Positions 9,221 through 19,374 of a stretch of DNA of 64,000 nt are shown piece by piece. A model generated the notes under the pieces. It searched no databases, had not been told where the DNA came from, and was given only the letters and a program-made list of their open reading frames with translations. Both the position numbers and the translations under genes were made by a program. Source of the DNA: Ferrovibrio sp046297595 (GTDB lineage Bacteria > Pseudomonadota > Alphaproteobacteria > Ferrovibrionales > Ferrovibrionaceae); NCBI RefSeq assembly GCF_046297595.1, contig NZ_JBKBHT010000006.1:186001-250000 (forward strand). Reading direction: 5' to 3'. Each line of letters begins with the position of its first letter. Positions within the stretch are counted from its first letter, which is position 1.

Positions 9221-9862
9221 ATGCTCGCACTCGTGGATGTCACCTTCAATTTCTCCAGCCTGGGCGACAAGGCGCAGGAGCTGGTGAAGGCCGAATGGAA
9301 GGTCGAGGAAGAGCTGCTGGCCAAGGGCCAGTTCGTCGGCATCTGGCGCAAGGCCAACGGCATGGGCACCATGTTCATCCTCGATGTGCCGAACAACGAG
9401 GCGGTGGGCAACCAGGTGCGCGCCATGCCGCTCTATCCCTTCTTCACCGATGTGACGGTGACGCCGCTGATCGGGCATCCGAATTTCCCGCAATTTGCCC
9501 GCGGCGCGACCACGCATGAAAAACCCGACACCAAACCCAAGCCCGACAGCAACCTGTTCCTCTGCGACGTACGCATCGAATACCTGCGCGCCGGCGACAA
9601 GTTCCAGGAGCTGGTGCAGGCCGAATGGCGCGCCTCGGAAGCCATGCTGGCCAAGCGGCAACTGGTGGGCATCTGGCGCCGCGCCAACGCGCTGGGCACG
9701 TATGTTTTGTGGAACCTGCCCGACGCCGATGCGGTCGCCAGCACGTTGCGCGGCATGCCGCTTTATCCCTGCTTCACCAAGGTGGACGTGATCCCCCTGA
9801 TGATGCACCCCAACTTCCCGCAATTCGCCCGCCCGGCCGAGCATCACGAAAAGCCGGCCTGA
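9221..9862 (+). CDS. Tandem-duplicated muconolactone-isomerase-like protein
   Basis: 213 residues made of two homologous ~95-residue halves (about 1-95 and 108-205). Each has the order (K/R)FQEL or KAQELV, AEW, LAK, (L/F)VGIWR(K/R)AN, a MPLYP motif and an HPNFPQFAR motif. This is the ferredoxin-like fold and motif pattern of muconolactone delta-isomerase (CatC-type) proteins. No other catechol-pathway gene is adjacent, so the substrate is unknown. It is followed after 1 bp by the YchJ-like gene and so is probably co-transcribed with it. Confidence 0.75.
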   Translation: MLALVDVTFNFSSLGDKAQELVKAEWKVEEELLAKGQFVGIWRKANGMGTMFILDVPNNEAVGNQVRAMPLYPFFTDVTVTPLIGHPNFPQFARGATTHEKPDTKPKPDSNLFLCDVRIEYLRAGDKFQELVQAEWRASEAMLAKRQLVGIWRRANALGTYVLWNLPDADAVASTLRGMPLYPCFTKVDVIPLMMHPNFPQFARPAEHHEKPA

Positions 9863-9863
9863 C

Positions 9864-10334
<471 letters not shown>

Positions 10335-10463
10335 GCGCACGAAAAGCTGACCTGAGACGCCACCACGGCTGACATCCCCTGTCTTTTGCGGTATCCTGCT
10401 GCGAAACATACCGGATGTTGGGTCGGCATCCGGTTCCGCACGACCGGGGGTAGCAAGAGCCGT

Positions 10464-10964
10464 ATGGGACGGATGCTGGAAGGCGCGCCGCAACTGACGC
10501 TGGAAACGCTCCAGGCGCTGTATGCCTACTGGGCCGGCAAGCGCCGGGGCCGCGCCATGCCCGACCGGGCCGATATCGACCCCATCGAGATGAAGCCCTG
10601 GCTGGGCAACCTGATGCTGGTCGAGCGCAAGGACGACGGCGACTATCTCTACCGCCTCTACGGCTCGACCTTCGTGAACCAGTTCAAGATCGACATGACC
10701 GGCAAGCGGGTGAACGAGCTGCCGGCCCAGCAGGCCGAGCTGCTGCGCACGGAATACGACGCCGTGGTGCACAGCCGCATGCCGATGTCGCGCCGCTACA
10801 CCGCCACCTTCGACTACACCTCGCGCGACAAGCGCTCGGCCTGGCAGGTGGAACGGAGCTGGGAGCGCCTGGCCCTGCCGCTCACCGCCGGCGGCGAGGA
10901 TTGCCGCATGCTGCTGGTGGCCGCCTTCCCGCTGGAACCGGCCCAGGAAGACCGGCTGTCCTGA
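10464..10964 (+). CDS. PAS-domain protein (PAS_5 type), single-domain
   Basis: 166 residues from ATG 10464; the frame is open upstream to another ATG at 10386, and neither start has a strong ribosome site. The pattern LQALYAYWAGKRRGRAMPDRADIDP, then LVE...YRLYGS, then F...D..GK.V..L is that of the small stand-alone PAS_5 sensor proteins abundant in alphaproteobacteria. No output domain is attached. Its signal and partner are unknown. It lies alone between the YchJ-like gene and topA. Confidence 0.75.
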   Translation: MGRMLEGAPQLTLETLQALYAYWAGKRRGRAMPDRADIDPIEMKPWLGNLMLVERKDDGDYLYRLYGSTFVNQFKIDMTGKRVNELPAQQAELLRTEYDAVVHSRMPMSRRYTATFDYTSRDKRSAWQVERSWERLALPLTAGGEDCRMLLVAAFPLEPAQEDRLS

Positions 10965-11025
10965 ACCGACCGTCCTGATTTTCATTATAAATCAGTAGTT
11001 TATATGCACCGCTCGGCAATCGGGT

Positions 11026-11054
11026 TTGACAAGCCGGATTCCATCGCCCATGTT
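11026..11054 (+). promoter_or_regulatory. Predicted sigma-70-type promoter of topA
   Basis: A perfect -35 hexamer TTGACA (11026-11031) is followed after 17 bp by CATGTT (11049-11054), a weak -10. It would give a 5' leader of about 70 nt before the topA start at 11133. Upstream, a 7-bp inverted repeat CTGATTT/AAATCAG (10975-10995) could be an operator or the end of the PAS transcript. Confidence 0.4.
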
Positions 11055-11132
11055 CCGGCAGCCGCGCCGGATCAGCCGTGGCCCCAGACTGGTTAAAACG
11101 TCCGCCTCATTTTTGTTGGAAAACCGCAGATT

Positions 11133-13874
11133 ATGAAAGTCGTTGTCGTCGAAAGCCCGGCGAAGGCAAAGACCATCGAGAAATACCTCGGTCCCGGCCA
11201 CACGGTGCTGGCCTCGTTCGGCCATGTGCGCGACCTGCCGGCCAAGGACGGCTCGGTGGAGCCCGACAAAGACTTCGAGATGCATTACGAGATGTCCGGC
11301 CGGGGCTCGGAATCGATCCGGGCCATCGCCGGCGCCCTGAAGGATGCCGACACCCTGATCCTGGCGACCGACCCCGACCGTGAGGGCGAGGCGATTTCCT
11401 GGCATGTGCTGGAGGCGCTGAACAACCGCAAGGTCGTGAAGGGCAAGACGGTCCGCCGCGTGGTGTTCAACGAAATCACCAAGTCGGCCGTGCTGGATGC
11501 CATGGCGCAGCCGCGCGACATCGACATGGACCTGGTGAATGCCCAGCAGGCGCGCCGCGCGCTGGATTATCTGGTCGGCTTCACCCTCTCGCCCGTGCTG
11601 TGGCGCAAGCTGCCCTCCGCCAAATCGGCCGGCCGCGTGCAGTCGGTGGCCCTGCGCCTGATCTGCGAGCGCGAGACCGAGATCGAGGCCTTCCGCGCCC
11701 GGGAATACTGGACCATCGGCGCCGATTTCCGCACGCCGCAGAACCAGACCGTTTCCGCGCGGCTGGTGGAGCTGGGCGGCAAAAAGCTCGACAAGTTCGA
11801 CATCAATACCGAAGCCGCCGCCAAGGCCGCCGTGGCGAAGCTGCAGGGCCTGGATTATGTCGTCACCGACGTATCCATCAAGCCGGCCAAGCGCCACCCG
11901 GCGCCGCCGTTCACCACCTCCACCCTGCAGCAGGAAGCCGCGCGCAAATTGGGCTTCTCGGCGCAGATGACCATGCAGATCGCCCAGCGCCTGTATGAAG
12001 GCGTCACCATCGGCGGCGAGACCACCGGCCTCATCTCCTACATGCGTACCGACGGCGTCAGCATGGCCGACGAGGCCATCCGTGCCGCGCGCGACGTGAT
12101 CGCCGAGGATTTCGGCCGCGATGCCGTGCCGGAAAGCTGGCGCGTCTACAAGACCAAGCAGAAGAACGCGCAGGAAGCCCACGAGGCGATCCGCCCGACC
12201 GATTTCCGTCGCCGCCCGAAGGCGGTCGCCCGCTACCTCGACGACGTGCAGCTCAAGCTCTACGAGCTGATCTGGGTGCGTGCGCTGGCCAGCCAGATGG
12301 AATCCGCCGAACTGGAACGCACCACGGTGGACATCGCCGATAAAAAGAACACCGGCGCCTTCCGCGTCACCGGCACGGTCGTGCTCTCGCCCGGCTTCCT
12401 CAAGCTGTATGAGGAAGGCGTCGACGACAAATCGGCTGATGATGAAGAAGGCGCGCGCCTGCCGAAGATGAATGTCGGCGAGGCGATGAAGGAAGAAGGC
12501 GTCAAGCCGGAGCAGCATTTCACCGAGCCGCCGCCGCGCTATTCCGAAGCCAGCCTGGTGCGCAAGCTGGAAGAACTGGGCATCGGCCGGCCGTCTACTT
12601 ACGCCGCCATCCTGGAAGTGCTGAAGGCGCGCTCTTACGTGAAGCTGGAGAACAAGCGCTTCCAGCCCGAGGATGCCGGCTGGCTCGCCTATGCCTTCCT
12701 GGTCTGCTTCTTCGAGCAGTATTTCGCCTACAGCTTCACGGCCGGCCTGGAAGAGAAGCTGGACGAGATCGCCGAGCACAAACTCGACTGGAAGAAGGTG
12801 CTGGAGGATTTCTGGCAGGATTTCTCCCTGCACGATCCGAAGGAAGGCACCACGGCCGTGTCGGTGAAGGATGCCGTCACCCGCATCGACGAGAAGATGG
12901 GCCGCCGCGGCGAGGTGCTGGACGCCATCAACGCGCTGCTGGAACACCACTTCTTCCCGCCACGCGAAGACGGCACGTCCGCCCGCCTCTGCCCCGCCTG
13001 CAACAAGGGCCAGCTCGCCATCAAGGCCGGCCGCACCGGCGCCTTCATCGGCTGCTCGGATTATCCCGAATGCAGCTATACGCGGCCCTTGAGTGCCGGC
13101 AACGGCCATGGCGACATCGCCATCTCTGGCCCGCAGGAGTTGGGCGCCGATCCGGCCACCGGCCAGATGATCACCCTGCGCCAGGGTCCGTTTGGTCCCT
13201 ATGTGCAGCTTGGCGAGGCCGAGGGCGAAGGCAAGACGAAGACCAAGCCCAAACGCGCCTCTCTGCCCAAGGGCGTCACCATCGAGGACGTCACGCTGGA
13301 AATGGCGCTGAAGCTGCTGGCTCTGCCGCGCGTGGTGGGCCTGCATCCCGATACCGGCAAGGAGATCCTCGCCGGCCTGGGCCGCTTCGGGCCGTATCTG
13401 CTGCATGACGGCGCCTATACCAAGCTGAAGGATGCCATGGAGGCGCTGGAGATCGGCATCAACCATGCCGTCCAGAAGATCGCCGAGGCCGATGCGCGCC
13501 GCAAAGGCCCGCGCCAGCGCGCCCAGCTCACCGTGCTGCGCGAGGTGGGCAAACATCCTGACGACGACGAGCCGATCCAGGTGATCGACGGCCGCTATGG
13601 CCCCTACCTCAAGCATGGCGCGACCAACGCGCCTTTGCCCAAGGGCGTGGAGACCGATGCCGTGAGCATGCAGCAGGCCATCGAAGCCATCGCCGCCCGC
13701 GCCAAGAAGGGTGGCAAGGGCAAGAAGAAGGCTGCGCCCAAGGCGAAGAAAGCCGCTGCGCCCAAGAAGGCGGCTGCGGCTGAAAAGCCTGCCGCCAAGC
13801 CGAAGGCGAAGAAGGCTACGGCCAAGAAGGCGGCCAAGAAGACAACCGGCGGCAAGAAAGCTGCCGCAGCGTAG
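11133..13874 (+). CDS. topA: DNA topoisomerase I (type IA)
   Basis: 913 residues. Relaxes negative supercoils. The N-terminal TOPRIM domain starts VVVESPAKAKTIEKYLG, with the DPDREGE acidic motif about residue 80. The active-site tyrosine is Y303 in YMRTDGVSM. One C4 zinc ribbon (CPACNKG...CSDYPEC) starts about residue 621, followed by topoisomerase C-terminal repeats (GRFGPYLLHDG, GRYGPYLKHG) and a Lys/Ala-rich tail of ~70 residues typical of alphaproteobacterial TopA. Five bp separate it from rnr, so they form an operon. Confidence 0.98.
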   Translation: MKVVVVESPAKAKTIEKYLGPGHTVLASFGHVRDLPAKDGSVEPDKDFEMHYEMSGRGSESIRAIAGALKDADTLILATDPDREGEAISWHVLEALNNRKVVKGKTVRRVVFNEITKSAVLDAMAQPRDIDMDLVNAQQARRALDYLVGFTLSPVLWRKLPSAKSAGRVQSVALRLICERETEIEAFRAREYWTIGADFRTPQNQTVSARLVELGGKKLDKFDINTEAAAKAAVAKLQGLDYVVTDVSIKPAKRHPAPPFTTSTLQQEAARKLGFSAQMTMQIAQRLYEGVTIGGETTGLISYMRTDGVSMADEAIRAARDVIAEDFGRDAVPESWRVYKTKQKNAQEAHEAIRPTDFRRRPKAVARYLDDVQLKLYELIWVRALASQMESAELERTTVDIADKKNTGAFRVTGTVVLSPGFLKLYEEGVDDKSADDEEGARLPKMNVGEAMKEEGVKPEQHFTEPPPRYSEASLVRKLEELGIGRPSTYAAILEVLKARSYVKLENKRFQPEDAGWLAYAFLVCFFEQYFAYSFTAGLEEKLDEIAEHKLDWKKVLEDFWQDFSLHDPKEGTTAVSVKDAVTRIDEKMGRRGEVLDAINALLEHHFFPPREDGTSARLCPACNKGQLAIKAGRTGAFIGCSDYPECSYTRPLSAGNGHGDIAISGPQELGADPATGQMITLRQGPFGPYVQLGEAEGEGKTKTKPKRASLPKGVTIEDVTLEMALKLLALPRVVGLHPDTGKEILAGLGRFGPYLLHDGAYTKLKDAMEALEIGINHAVQKIAEADARRKGPRQRAQLTVLREVGKHPDDDEPIQVIDGRYGPYLKHGATNAPLPKGVETDAVSMQQAIEAIAARAKKGGKGKKKAAPKAKKAAAPKKAAAAEKPAAKPKAKKATAKKAAKKTTGGKKAAAA

Positions 13875-13879
13875 CCGAC

Positions 13880-16141
13880 GTGGCCAAGAAAAAAGCCGCC
13901 GCCCATCTGCCGTCCAAACAGGACATCCTGCGCTTCATTGCCGACAATCCCGGCAAGGCCGGTAAACGCGAGATCGCAAAAGCCTTTGGCATCGGCCCCG
14001 CCGACCGCGTGGCGCTGAAAGGCCTGCTGCGCGAACTGAAAGCCGAAGGCGACATCAATCAGGGCCATGGCAAGAAGCTGACGCCCAAGGGCGAGCTGCC
14101 GGAAGTCTGCCTCGTCGATATCGTGAAGCTGGATCGCGACGGCGACCTGCTCGGCCGGCCGGTCGAGTGGAAGGGCGAAGGCGAAGCGCCGCGCATCATC
14201 TTCGAGACCGGCGGCAAGGCCCGCCGCCGCGAGATGGCCGATACCGGCGTGGGCGACCGCGTGCTGGCACGCCTGAGCCGTGCCGGCCGCAACCGCTATG
14301 CCGGCCGGGTGATCAAGCGGCTGGAAAAGGAAGAGCAGCCGGTCCTCGGCGTCTTCACGTTGACCGAAGACGGCCAGGGCCGCCTGCAGCCGACCGACCG
14401 AAAGCTGCGCCATGAATATGTGATCGCGCCCGAGCATTATGCCGGCGCCAAGTCCGGCGAGATCGTGGTGGCCCAGCCCCTGCCCGGCCGCCGTTTCGGC
14501 CTCAAGCCGGCCAAGATCACCGAAGTGATCGGCCACAGCACCGACCCCAAGGCGCTCAGCCTGATCCCGATCCACAGCTTCGGCATCCCGACCAAATTCA
14601 CCGAAGCCGCCCAGCGCGAGGCCGAAAAGGCCAAGCCGGTGCATCTGGGCGAGCGCGAGGATTTGCGACAGATCCCGCTGATCACCATCGACCCGGAAGA
14701 TGCCCGCGACCATGACGACGCGGTCTTCGCCGAACCCGACGACGATCCGCATAACAAGGGTGGCTGGCATGCCATCGTCGCCATTGCCGACGTGGCGCAT
14801 TACGTGCGGCCGGGCAGCGCGCTGGACCACGACGCGCGCCAGCGCGGCAACTCGACCTATTTCCCCGACCGCGTCGTGCCGATGCTGCCCGAGGCTTTGT
14901 CGGCCGATCTGTGTTCGCTGGTGGAAGGCAAGGAGCGTGCCTGCCTGGCGGTGCATCTGTGGTTCGATGCCGATGGCAACAAGAAGCGCCACAAATTCGT
15001 GCGCGGCCTGATGCGCTGTGCCGCCGGCCTGAGTTATCGCCAGGTGCAAGACGCCATCGACGGCAACCCCGACGAAGCAGCCCAGCCCTTCCTCGAAACC
15101 GTGCTGAAACCGCTCTATGCCTGCCATGCCGCCGTGAACCGCGCGCGCGAGGCGCGCCAGCCGCTGGCGATCACCGCGCCAGAACGCCGCGTGGTGATGG
15201 GCAAGAACGGCCATATCGCCGCCATCAAGCCGCGCGAGCACATGCTCAGCCATCAGGTGATCGAGGATTTCATGATCGCGGCCAATGTGGCCGCCGCCGA
15301 GGAGCTGGAAAAGCGGAAACAGCCCTGCATGTACCGCGTGCACGAGCAGCCCTCGGACGAGAAGATCGATAGCTTGCGCAAGTTCCTCGACACGCTGGAT
15401 TACCGGCTGGCCAAGGGCCAGGGTCTGCGGCCGATGCATTTCAACGCCATCCTGGTCGCAGCGCGCGGCAGCGAGCATGAACGTCTGATCAACGAGGTGG
15501 TGCTGCGCAGCCAGATGCAGGCCTATTACTCGCCGAACAACCAGGGCCATTTCGGCCTCAACCTCCAGCGTTATGCGCACTTCACCTCGCCGATCCGCCG
15601 CTATGCCGACGTGCTGGTGCATCGTGCGCTGGTGCGTGGCCTGAAACTGGGCGATGACGGTCTCGCGCCGGATGACGACGCCAATTTCGAAAGCATCGCC
15701 GAACATATCTCGCTGACCGAGCGCCGCTCGATGCAGGCCGAACGCGATGCCATGGACCGCTTCGTCACGGCCTTCATGTCCGAGCATGTCGGCGCGGAAT
15801 TCGACGGCCGCATTTCCGGCGTCACCCGTTTCGGCCTGTTCGTCACGCTGGAGGAAACCGGCGCCGACGGCTTCGTGCCGATCTCGTCGCTATCAGATGA
15901 CTTCTACGCCCATGACGAGGCCCATCGCGCCCTGGTCGGCAAACGCACCAAGAAGCGCTATCGCCTGGGCGACAGCGTCAGCGTGCGGCTGGAGGAAGCA
16001 ACGCCCGTCACCGGTGGCCTGCGCTTCGAAATCCTGGGCAGCGGCGGCAGCGTGCCGCGCGCCCGCGGCGGCAGACCGGTGATCAAGAAGGCCACCAACC
16101 GCCCGAGCTGGTCGAAACACCGCAGCAAGAAACGCAAATGA
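13880..16141 (+). CDS. rnr: Ribonuclease R
   Basis: 753 residues from a GTG start 5 bp after topA. 3'-5' exoribonuclease that degrades structured RNA. A winged-helix N-terminus (QDILRFIADNPGKAGKREIAKAFGI) precedes cold-shock domains. The RNB catalytic region carries the metal-binding aspartates in DPEDARDHDDAV (about 271-282). A C-terminal S1 domain (ISGVTRFGLFVTLEETGADGFV) begins about residue 645 and ends in a basic tail. Overlaps the next gene by 4 bp (ATGA). Confidence 0.97.
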   Translation: MAKKKAAAHLPSKQDILRFIADNPGKAGKREIAKAFGIGPADRVALKGLLRELKAEGDINQGHGKKLTPKGELPEVCLVDIVKLDRDGDLLGRPVEWKGEGEAPRIIFETGGKARRREMADTGVGDRVLARLSRAGRNRYAGRVIKRLEKEEQPVLGVFTLTEDGQGRLQPTDRKLRHEYVIAPEHYAGAKSGEIVVAQPLPGRRFGLKPAKITEVIGHSTDPKALSLIPIHSFGIPTKFTEAAQREAEKAKPVHLGEREDLRQIPLITIDPEDARDHDDAVFAEPDDDPHNKGGWHAIVAIADVAHYVRPGSALDHDARQRGNSTYFPDRVVPMLPEALSADLCSLVEGKERACLAVHLWFDADGNKKRHKFVRGLMRCAAGLSYRQVQDAIDGNPDEAAQPFLETVLKPLYACHAAVNRAREARQPLAITAPERRVVMGKNGHIAAIKPREHMLSHQVIEDFMIAANVAAAEELEKRKQPCMYRVHEQPSDEKIDSLRKFLDTLDYRLAKGQGLRPMHFNAILVAARGSEHERLINEVVLRSQMQAYYSPNNQGHFGLNLQRYAHFTSPIRRYADVLVHRALVRGLKLGDDGLAPDDDANFESIAEHISLTERRSMQAERDAMDRFVTAFMSEHVGAEFDGRISGVTRFGLFVTLEETGADGFVPISSLSDDFYAHDEAHRALVGKRTKKRYRLGDSVSVRLEEATPVTGGLRFEILGSGGSVPRARGGRPVIKKATNRPSWSKHRSKKRK

Positions 16142-17112
16142 TCCGCCTCGCCACCGCCCTGCTCCTCGTCCTGCTGCCCGTGCAGGCTTTTGCTTTCGAC
16201 CTGCAGGGCCATCGCGGCGCGCGTGGCCTGGCGCCGGAAAACACCCTGCCCGCCTTCGCCACTGCGCTCACGCTCGGCGTCAGCACGCTGGAACTCGATG
16301 TCGGCCTCACGCGCGACGGCCATCTGGTGGTGGGCCACGATCCTTTGCTGCAACCGCATTTGGCCCGCCTGGACGGCAAATGGATCGCCGCACCCGGCCC
16401 TGCCATCTGGCATAGCACGCTGACAGAGCTGCAACGCTACGATGTCGGTCGCCTCGATCCGGCCAGCAAATATGGCCAGACCTATCCGGAACAGAATCCG
16501 GTGGATGGCACGCGCATGCCGAGGCTGGAGGATGTGTTCGCGCTGGCGGCGAAAAGCGGCAATAGCGCCGTGCGTTTCAACATCGAGACCAAGATCAGCC
16601 CGCTGAAACCCGATGAGACGGCAACGCCGGCCCAGCTGGCCCAGGCCGTGGTGCAGGCGATACGCATGGCCGGCCTGGCTCGGCGCGCCAGCATCCAGTC
16701 CTTCGACTGGCGCACGCTGGCCGAGGCGGCAAAGCTGGCGCCCGAGATTCCCCGTGTGCATCTCACCATCGAAGGTACGGCCTCGGATAACGTGCAGCGC
16801 GGCCGGCCCGATGCCAGCCCGTGGCTGGGCGGGCTGGACGCCGATGACCATGTCTCCACGCCGGCGCTCGTGAAGGCGGCAGGCGGCCAGGTCTGGTCGC
16901 CCTTCTGGCGCAATGTGACGGCAGACCTGGTGACCGAGGCCCATGCGCTGGGCCTGCAGGTGATCCCCTGGACAGTGAATAACCAGCCCGAGATGGAACG
17001 CCTGATCGACCTCAAGGTGGACGGCCTGATCACCGACTATCCCGACCGTCTGCGCGCCGTGCTGCAGGCCCGTGGCATCGCCCTGCCCGCCGCGTCGCCC
17101 GTCACGCCATAA
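16138..17112 (+). CDS. Secreted glycerophosphodiester phosphodiesterase
   Basis: 324 residues with a clear signal peptide (cleavage likely after AFA, about residue 20). The mature protein begins with GDPD catalytic motifs: GHRGARGLAPENT, ELDV and GHDP. It hydrolyses glycerophosphodiesters in the periplasm to glycerol-3-phosphate and an alcohol. The start codon overlaps the rnr stop, so it belongs to the topA-rnr transcript. A second, leaderless GDPD lies at 33702-34457. Confidence 0.93.
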   Translation: MIRLATALLLVLLPVQAFAFDLQGHRGARGLAPENTLPAFATALTLGVSTLELDVGLTRDGHLVVGHDPLLQPHLARLDGKWIAAPGPAIWHSTLTELQRYDVGRLDPASKYGQTYPEQNPVDGTRMPRLEDVFALAAKSGNSAVRFNIETKISPLKPDETATPAQLAQAVVQAIRMAGLARRASIQSFDWRTLAEAAKLAPEIPRVHLTIEGTASDNVQRGRPDASPWLGGLDADDHVSTPALVKAAGGQVWSPFWRNVTADLVTEAHALGLQVIPWTVNNQPEMERLIDLKVDGLITDYPDRLRAVLQARGIALPAASPVTP

Positions 17113-17254
17113 ATCGGTCGCATCCGGCGGGCATTCTGCCGAACGGAACAAATTTGCCGCAGGATGGTTTCAGGGCTTCCCAGGCCCCGCATCCGGGGCT
17201 AAAACGGCGCCGCGCCGCACCGCCGGGTCGGCGCCGGAACCAGGGACGGCCAGC

Positions 17255-18238
17255 ATGATCACTGCCTACCTGCCGCAAGGCGGCCAGCTGCAACGCATCG
17301 AGCTTACCCCGGACTCCACGCTGCCCGAAGGCGTGGTGTGGATCGACCTGCTCGAACCCAGCCCGGCCGAGGAGAAATCCATCGAACGCCTGCTCGGCAT
17401 CGAAATGCCGACCCGCGAGGAGATGCAGGAGATCGAGACCTCCAGCCGGCTGTATCGCGAAGGCGATGCCAGCTACATGACCGCCAACATCCTGTTCCAT
17501 GCCGAAACGGAACAGCCCAAGACTACGGCCGTCACTTTCATGCGCACGCCGCGCGCCACCGTCACGCTGCGCTTTGCCGACCCACTCTCTTTCCGCCAGT
17601 TCGTCGCCCGCGCCCAGCGCCAGCCCAGCCTGGCCGCTTCGCCCGATGCCGCGCTCTGCGGTCTGCTCGATTCCATCATCGACCGCGCCGCCGACGTGCT
17701 GGAGATCGCCGGCAAGGACCTGGACGGCGTGTCGCGCAACATCTTCGGCCATCGCGTGAAGGAGCATGAATCCGCCGACGAGGTGGATCTGGAAGAAGCC
17801 GTGCGCAAGCTGGGCCATGTCGAGGATCTGAATTCGCGCATCCGCGACAGCCTCGTGTCGCTCACCCGCCTGATCGCCTTCCTGACGCTCACCATGGCCG
17901 AACAGCGCGGCACCAAGGAAAGCCGCACCTGGCTGAAGACTCTGGCGCGCGACGTGCAGTCGCTGAACGAGCAGGCCGCCTTCCTGGCGCATAAGGGCAA
18001 CTTCCTGCTGGATGCCACGCTGGGCCTGATCAACATCCAGCAGACCAAGATCATCAAGATCTTCTCGGTGGCCGCCACCGTGTTTCTGCCGCCGACCCTG
18101 ATCGCAAGCATCTATGGCATGAATTTCGAACACATGCCCGAACTGTCGTGGGATTTCGGCTATCCGATGGCGATTGGCCTGATGATCGCCTCTGCCGTGC
18201 TGCCCTACTGGTTCTTCAAGCGAAAGGGCTGGCTGTGA
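17255..18238 (+). CDS. CorA-family metal (magnesium/cobalt) transporter
   Basis: 327 residues from ATG 17255, preceded by a GGGACGG-like ribosome site; the longer frame from 17072 overlaps the GDPD end and is unlikely. A large cytoplasmic N-terminal domain, a long helix and two C-terminal transmembrane helices are present. The signature GMN loop (YGMNF, about 287-289) lies between the helices, and the C-terminus is positively charged (FFKRKGWL). Transport of Mg2+ versus Zn2+/Co2+ cannot be distinguished here. Confidence 0.93.
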   Translation: MITAYLPQGGQLQRIELTPDSTLPEGVVWIDLLEPSPAEEKSIERLLGIEMPTREEMQEIETSSRLYREGDASYMTANILFHAETEQPKTTAVTFMRTPRATVTLRFADPLSFRQFVARAQRQPSLAASPDAALCGLLDSIIDRAADVLEIAGKDLDGVSRNIFGHRVKEHESADEVDLEEAVRKLGHVEDLNSRIRDSLVSLTRLIAFLTLTMAEQRGTKESRTWLKTLARDVQSLNEQAAFLAHKGNFLLDATLGLINIQQTKIIKIFSVAATVFLPPTLIASIYGMNFEHMPELSWDFGYPMAIGLMIASAVLPYWFFKRKGWL

Positions 18239-18630
18239 ACCCGCTGTCGCTCGACGACCTGATGGAACGCCCGATGGGCGATGCGATGTGGCGCGGCTGG
18301 CGCATGCGTTGCCCCGCCTGCGGCCAGGGCCGCATGTTCGGCCGCTATCTCAAGGTCAACGATACCTGCCCGTCCTGCGGGCTGGAAATGTCCGGCCATC
18401 GCGCCGACGATGCACCGCCCTATTTCACCATCCTGATCGTCGGCCACATCATCGTGCCGTTGATGCTGCTGCTGGAACAGCATATGCAGCCGCCCGAATG
18501 GGTGCATATGGCGTTGTGGCTGCCGCTCACCCTGCTGCTCTGCCTGTGGTTCCTGCCCCATATCAAGGGCACGCTGATCGGCCTGCAATGGGCGCGGCGC
18601 ATGCATGGATTCGGCAGCGAGCCGCACTGA
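18235..18630 (+). CDS. DUF983 membrane protein with zinc ribbon
   Basis: 131 residues from the GTG at 18235, overlapping the corA stop (GTGA). An N-terminal C4 zinc ribbon (CPACGQGRMF...CPSCG) and the DDAPPYFT motif are characteristic of DUF983. Two transmembrane helices follow (about 60-80 and 92-110). DUF983 proteins are common in alphaproteobacteria, sometimes near cytochrome oxidase genes; function is unestablished. Overlap implies co-translation with corA. Confidence 0.85.
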   Translation: MNPLSLDDLMERPMGDAMWRGWRMRCPACGQGRMFGRYLKVNDTCPSCGLEMSGHRADDAPPYFTILIVGHIIVPLMLLLEQHMQPPEWVHMALWLPLTLLLCLWFLPHIKGTLIGLQWARRMHGFGSEPH

Positions 18631-18657
18631 TCCGGCAAAGGCGCTATACTGCGTCGG

Positions 18658-19374
18658 ATGACGTCCGCCGACTCGCAGAGTGAAAAACCCAAAACACCCC
18701 AGCCGATCCGCGATGCGGCCACGCTGATCCTCTATCGCCGGCGCGGTGCCGGAAGCGATGGGCGTTTCGAGGTTCTGATGGGCGAGCGCCATGGCGCCAG
18801 CGCCTTCATGCCCAACCGCTATGTCTTTCCTGGCGGCCGGCTCGACCTCGCCGACTACAAGATCCGCCCGGCCGCGACGCTCAATCCCGTCAGCACGGCG
18901 CGGCTGGCCCGCTGCAAGGGAACCGGCCCACGCAAGGCGCTGGCCCTGGCGCTGACCGCCATCCGCGAAACCTTCGAGGAATCCGGCCTGCGCATCGCCG
19001 CGCCGGGGCGCCAAACCACGCCTCCACCGGCCGGCTGGGCCGCCTTCTGCGCCGGCGGCCTGGCCCCTGATCCCTCGCGCCTGCTCTATGTCTGCCGGGC
19101 GATCACCCCGCCGGGCCGGCCCCGCCGCTTCGATGCCCGCTTCTTCGCGGCCCCGGCCGAGGCCGCCACCGGGGACCTGCGCCCCTCGCCCGAACTCGAC
19201 AAGCTTAGCTGGGTGACCCGGGAGGAAACCGAAAGCCTGCCGCTGCCCAACATCACCCAGTTCGTGATCGCCACCCTGGAAGATTGGCTGCGGCCAGGCA
19301 ACGCCGACGACCCGGCCTGCCGGGTGCCGTTCCATTACATGCGCCACGGCCAGCGCCGGCTGGACTGGGAATGA
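18658..19374 (+). CDS. NUDIX hydrolase (first of tandem pair)
   Basis: 238 residues. The Nudix fold is recognisable from FMPNRYVFPGGRLD and the helix motif IRETFEESGL, a split Nudix box with a ~45-residue insertion between GG and RE-x-EE as in NUDT19/RP2-like and alphaproteobacterial Nudix proteins. It likely hydrolyses a nucleoside-diphosphate derivative, possibly an acyl-CoA as NUDT19 does; the substrate is unknown. It overlaps the next Nudix gene by 4 bp. Confidence 0.88.
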   Translation: MTSADSQSEKPKTPQPIRDAATLILYRRRGAGSDGRFEVLMGERHGASAFMPNRYVFPGGRLDLADYKIRPAATLNPVSTARLARCKGTGPRKALALALTAIRETFEESGLRIAAPGRQTTPPPAGWAAFCAGGLAPDPSRLLYVCRAITPPGRPRRFDARFFAAPAEAATGDLRPSPELDKLSWVTREETESLPLPNITQFVIATLEDWLRPGNADDPACRVPFHYMRHGQRRLDWE

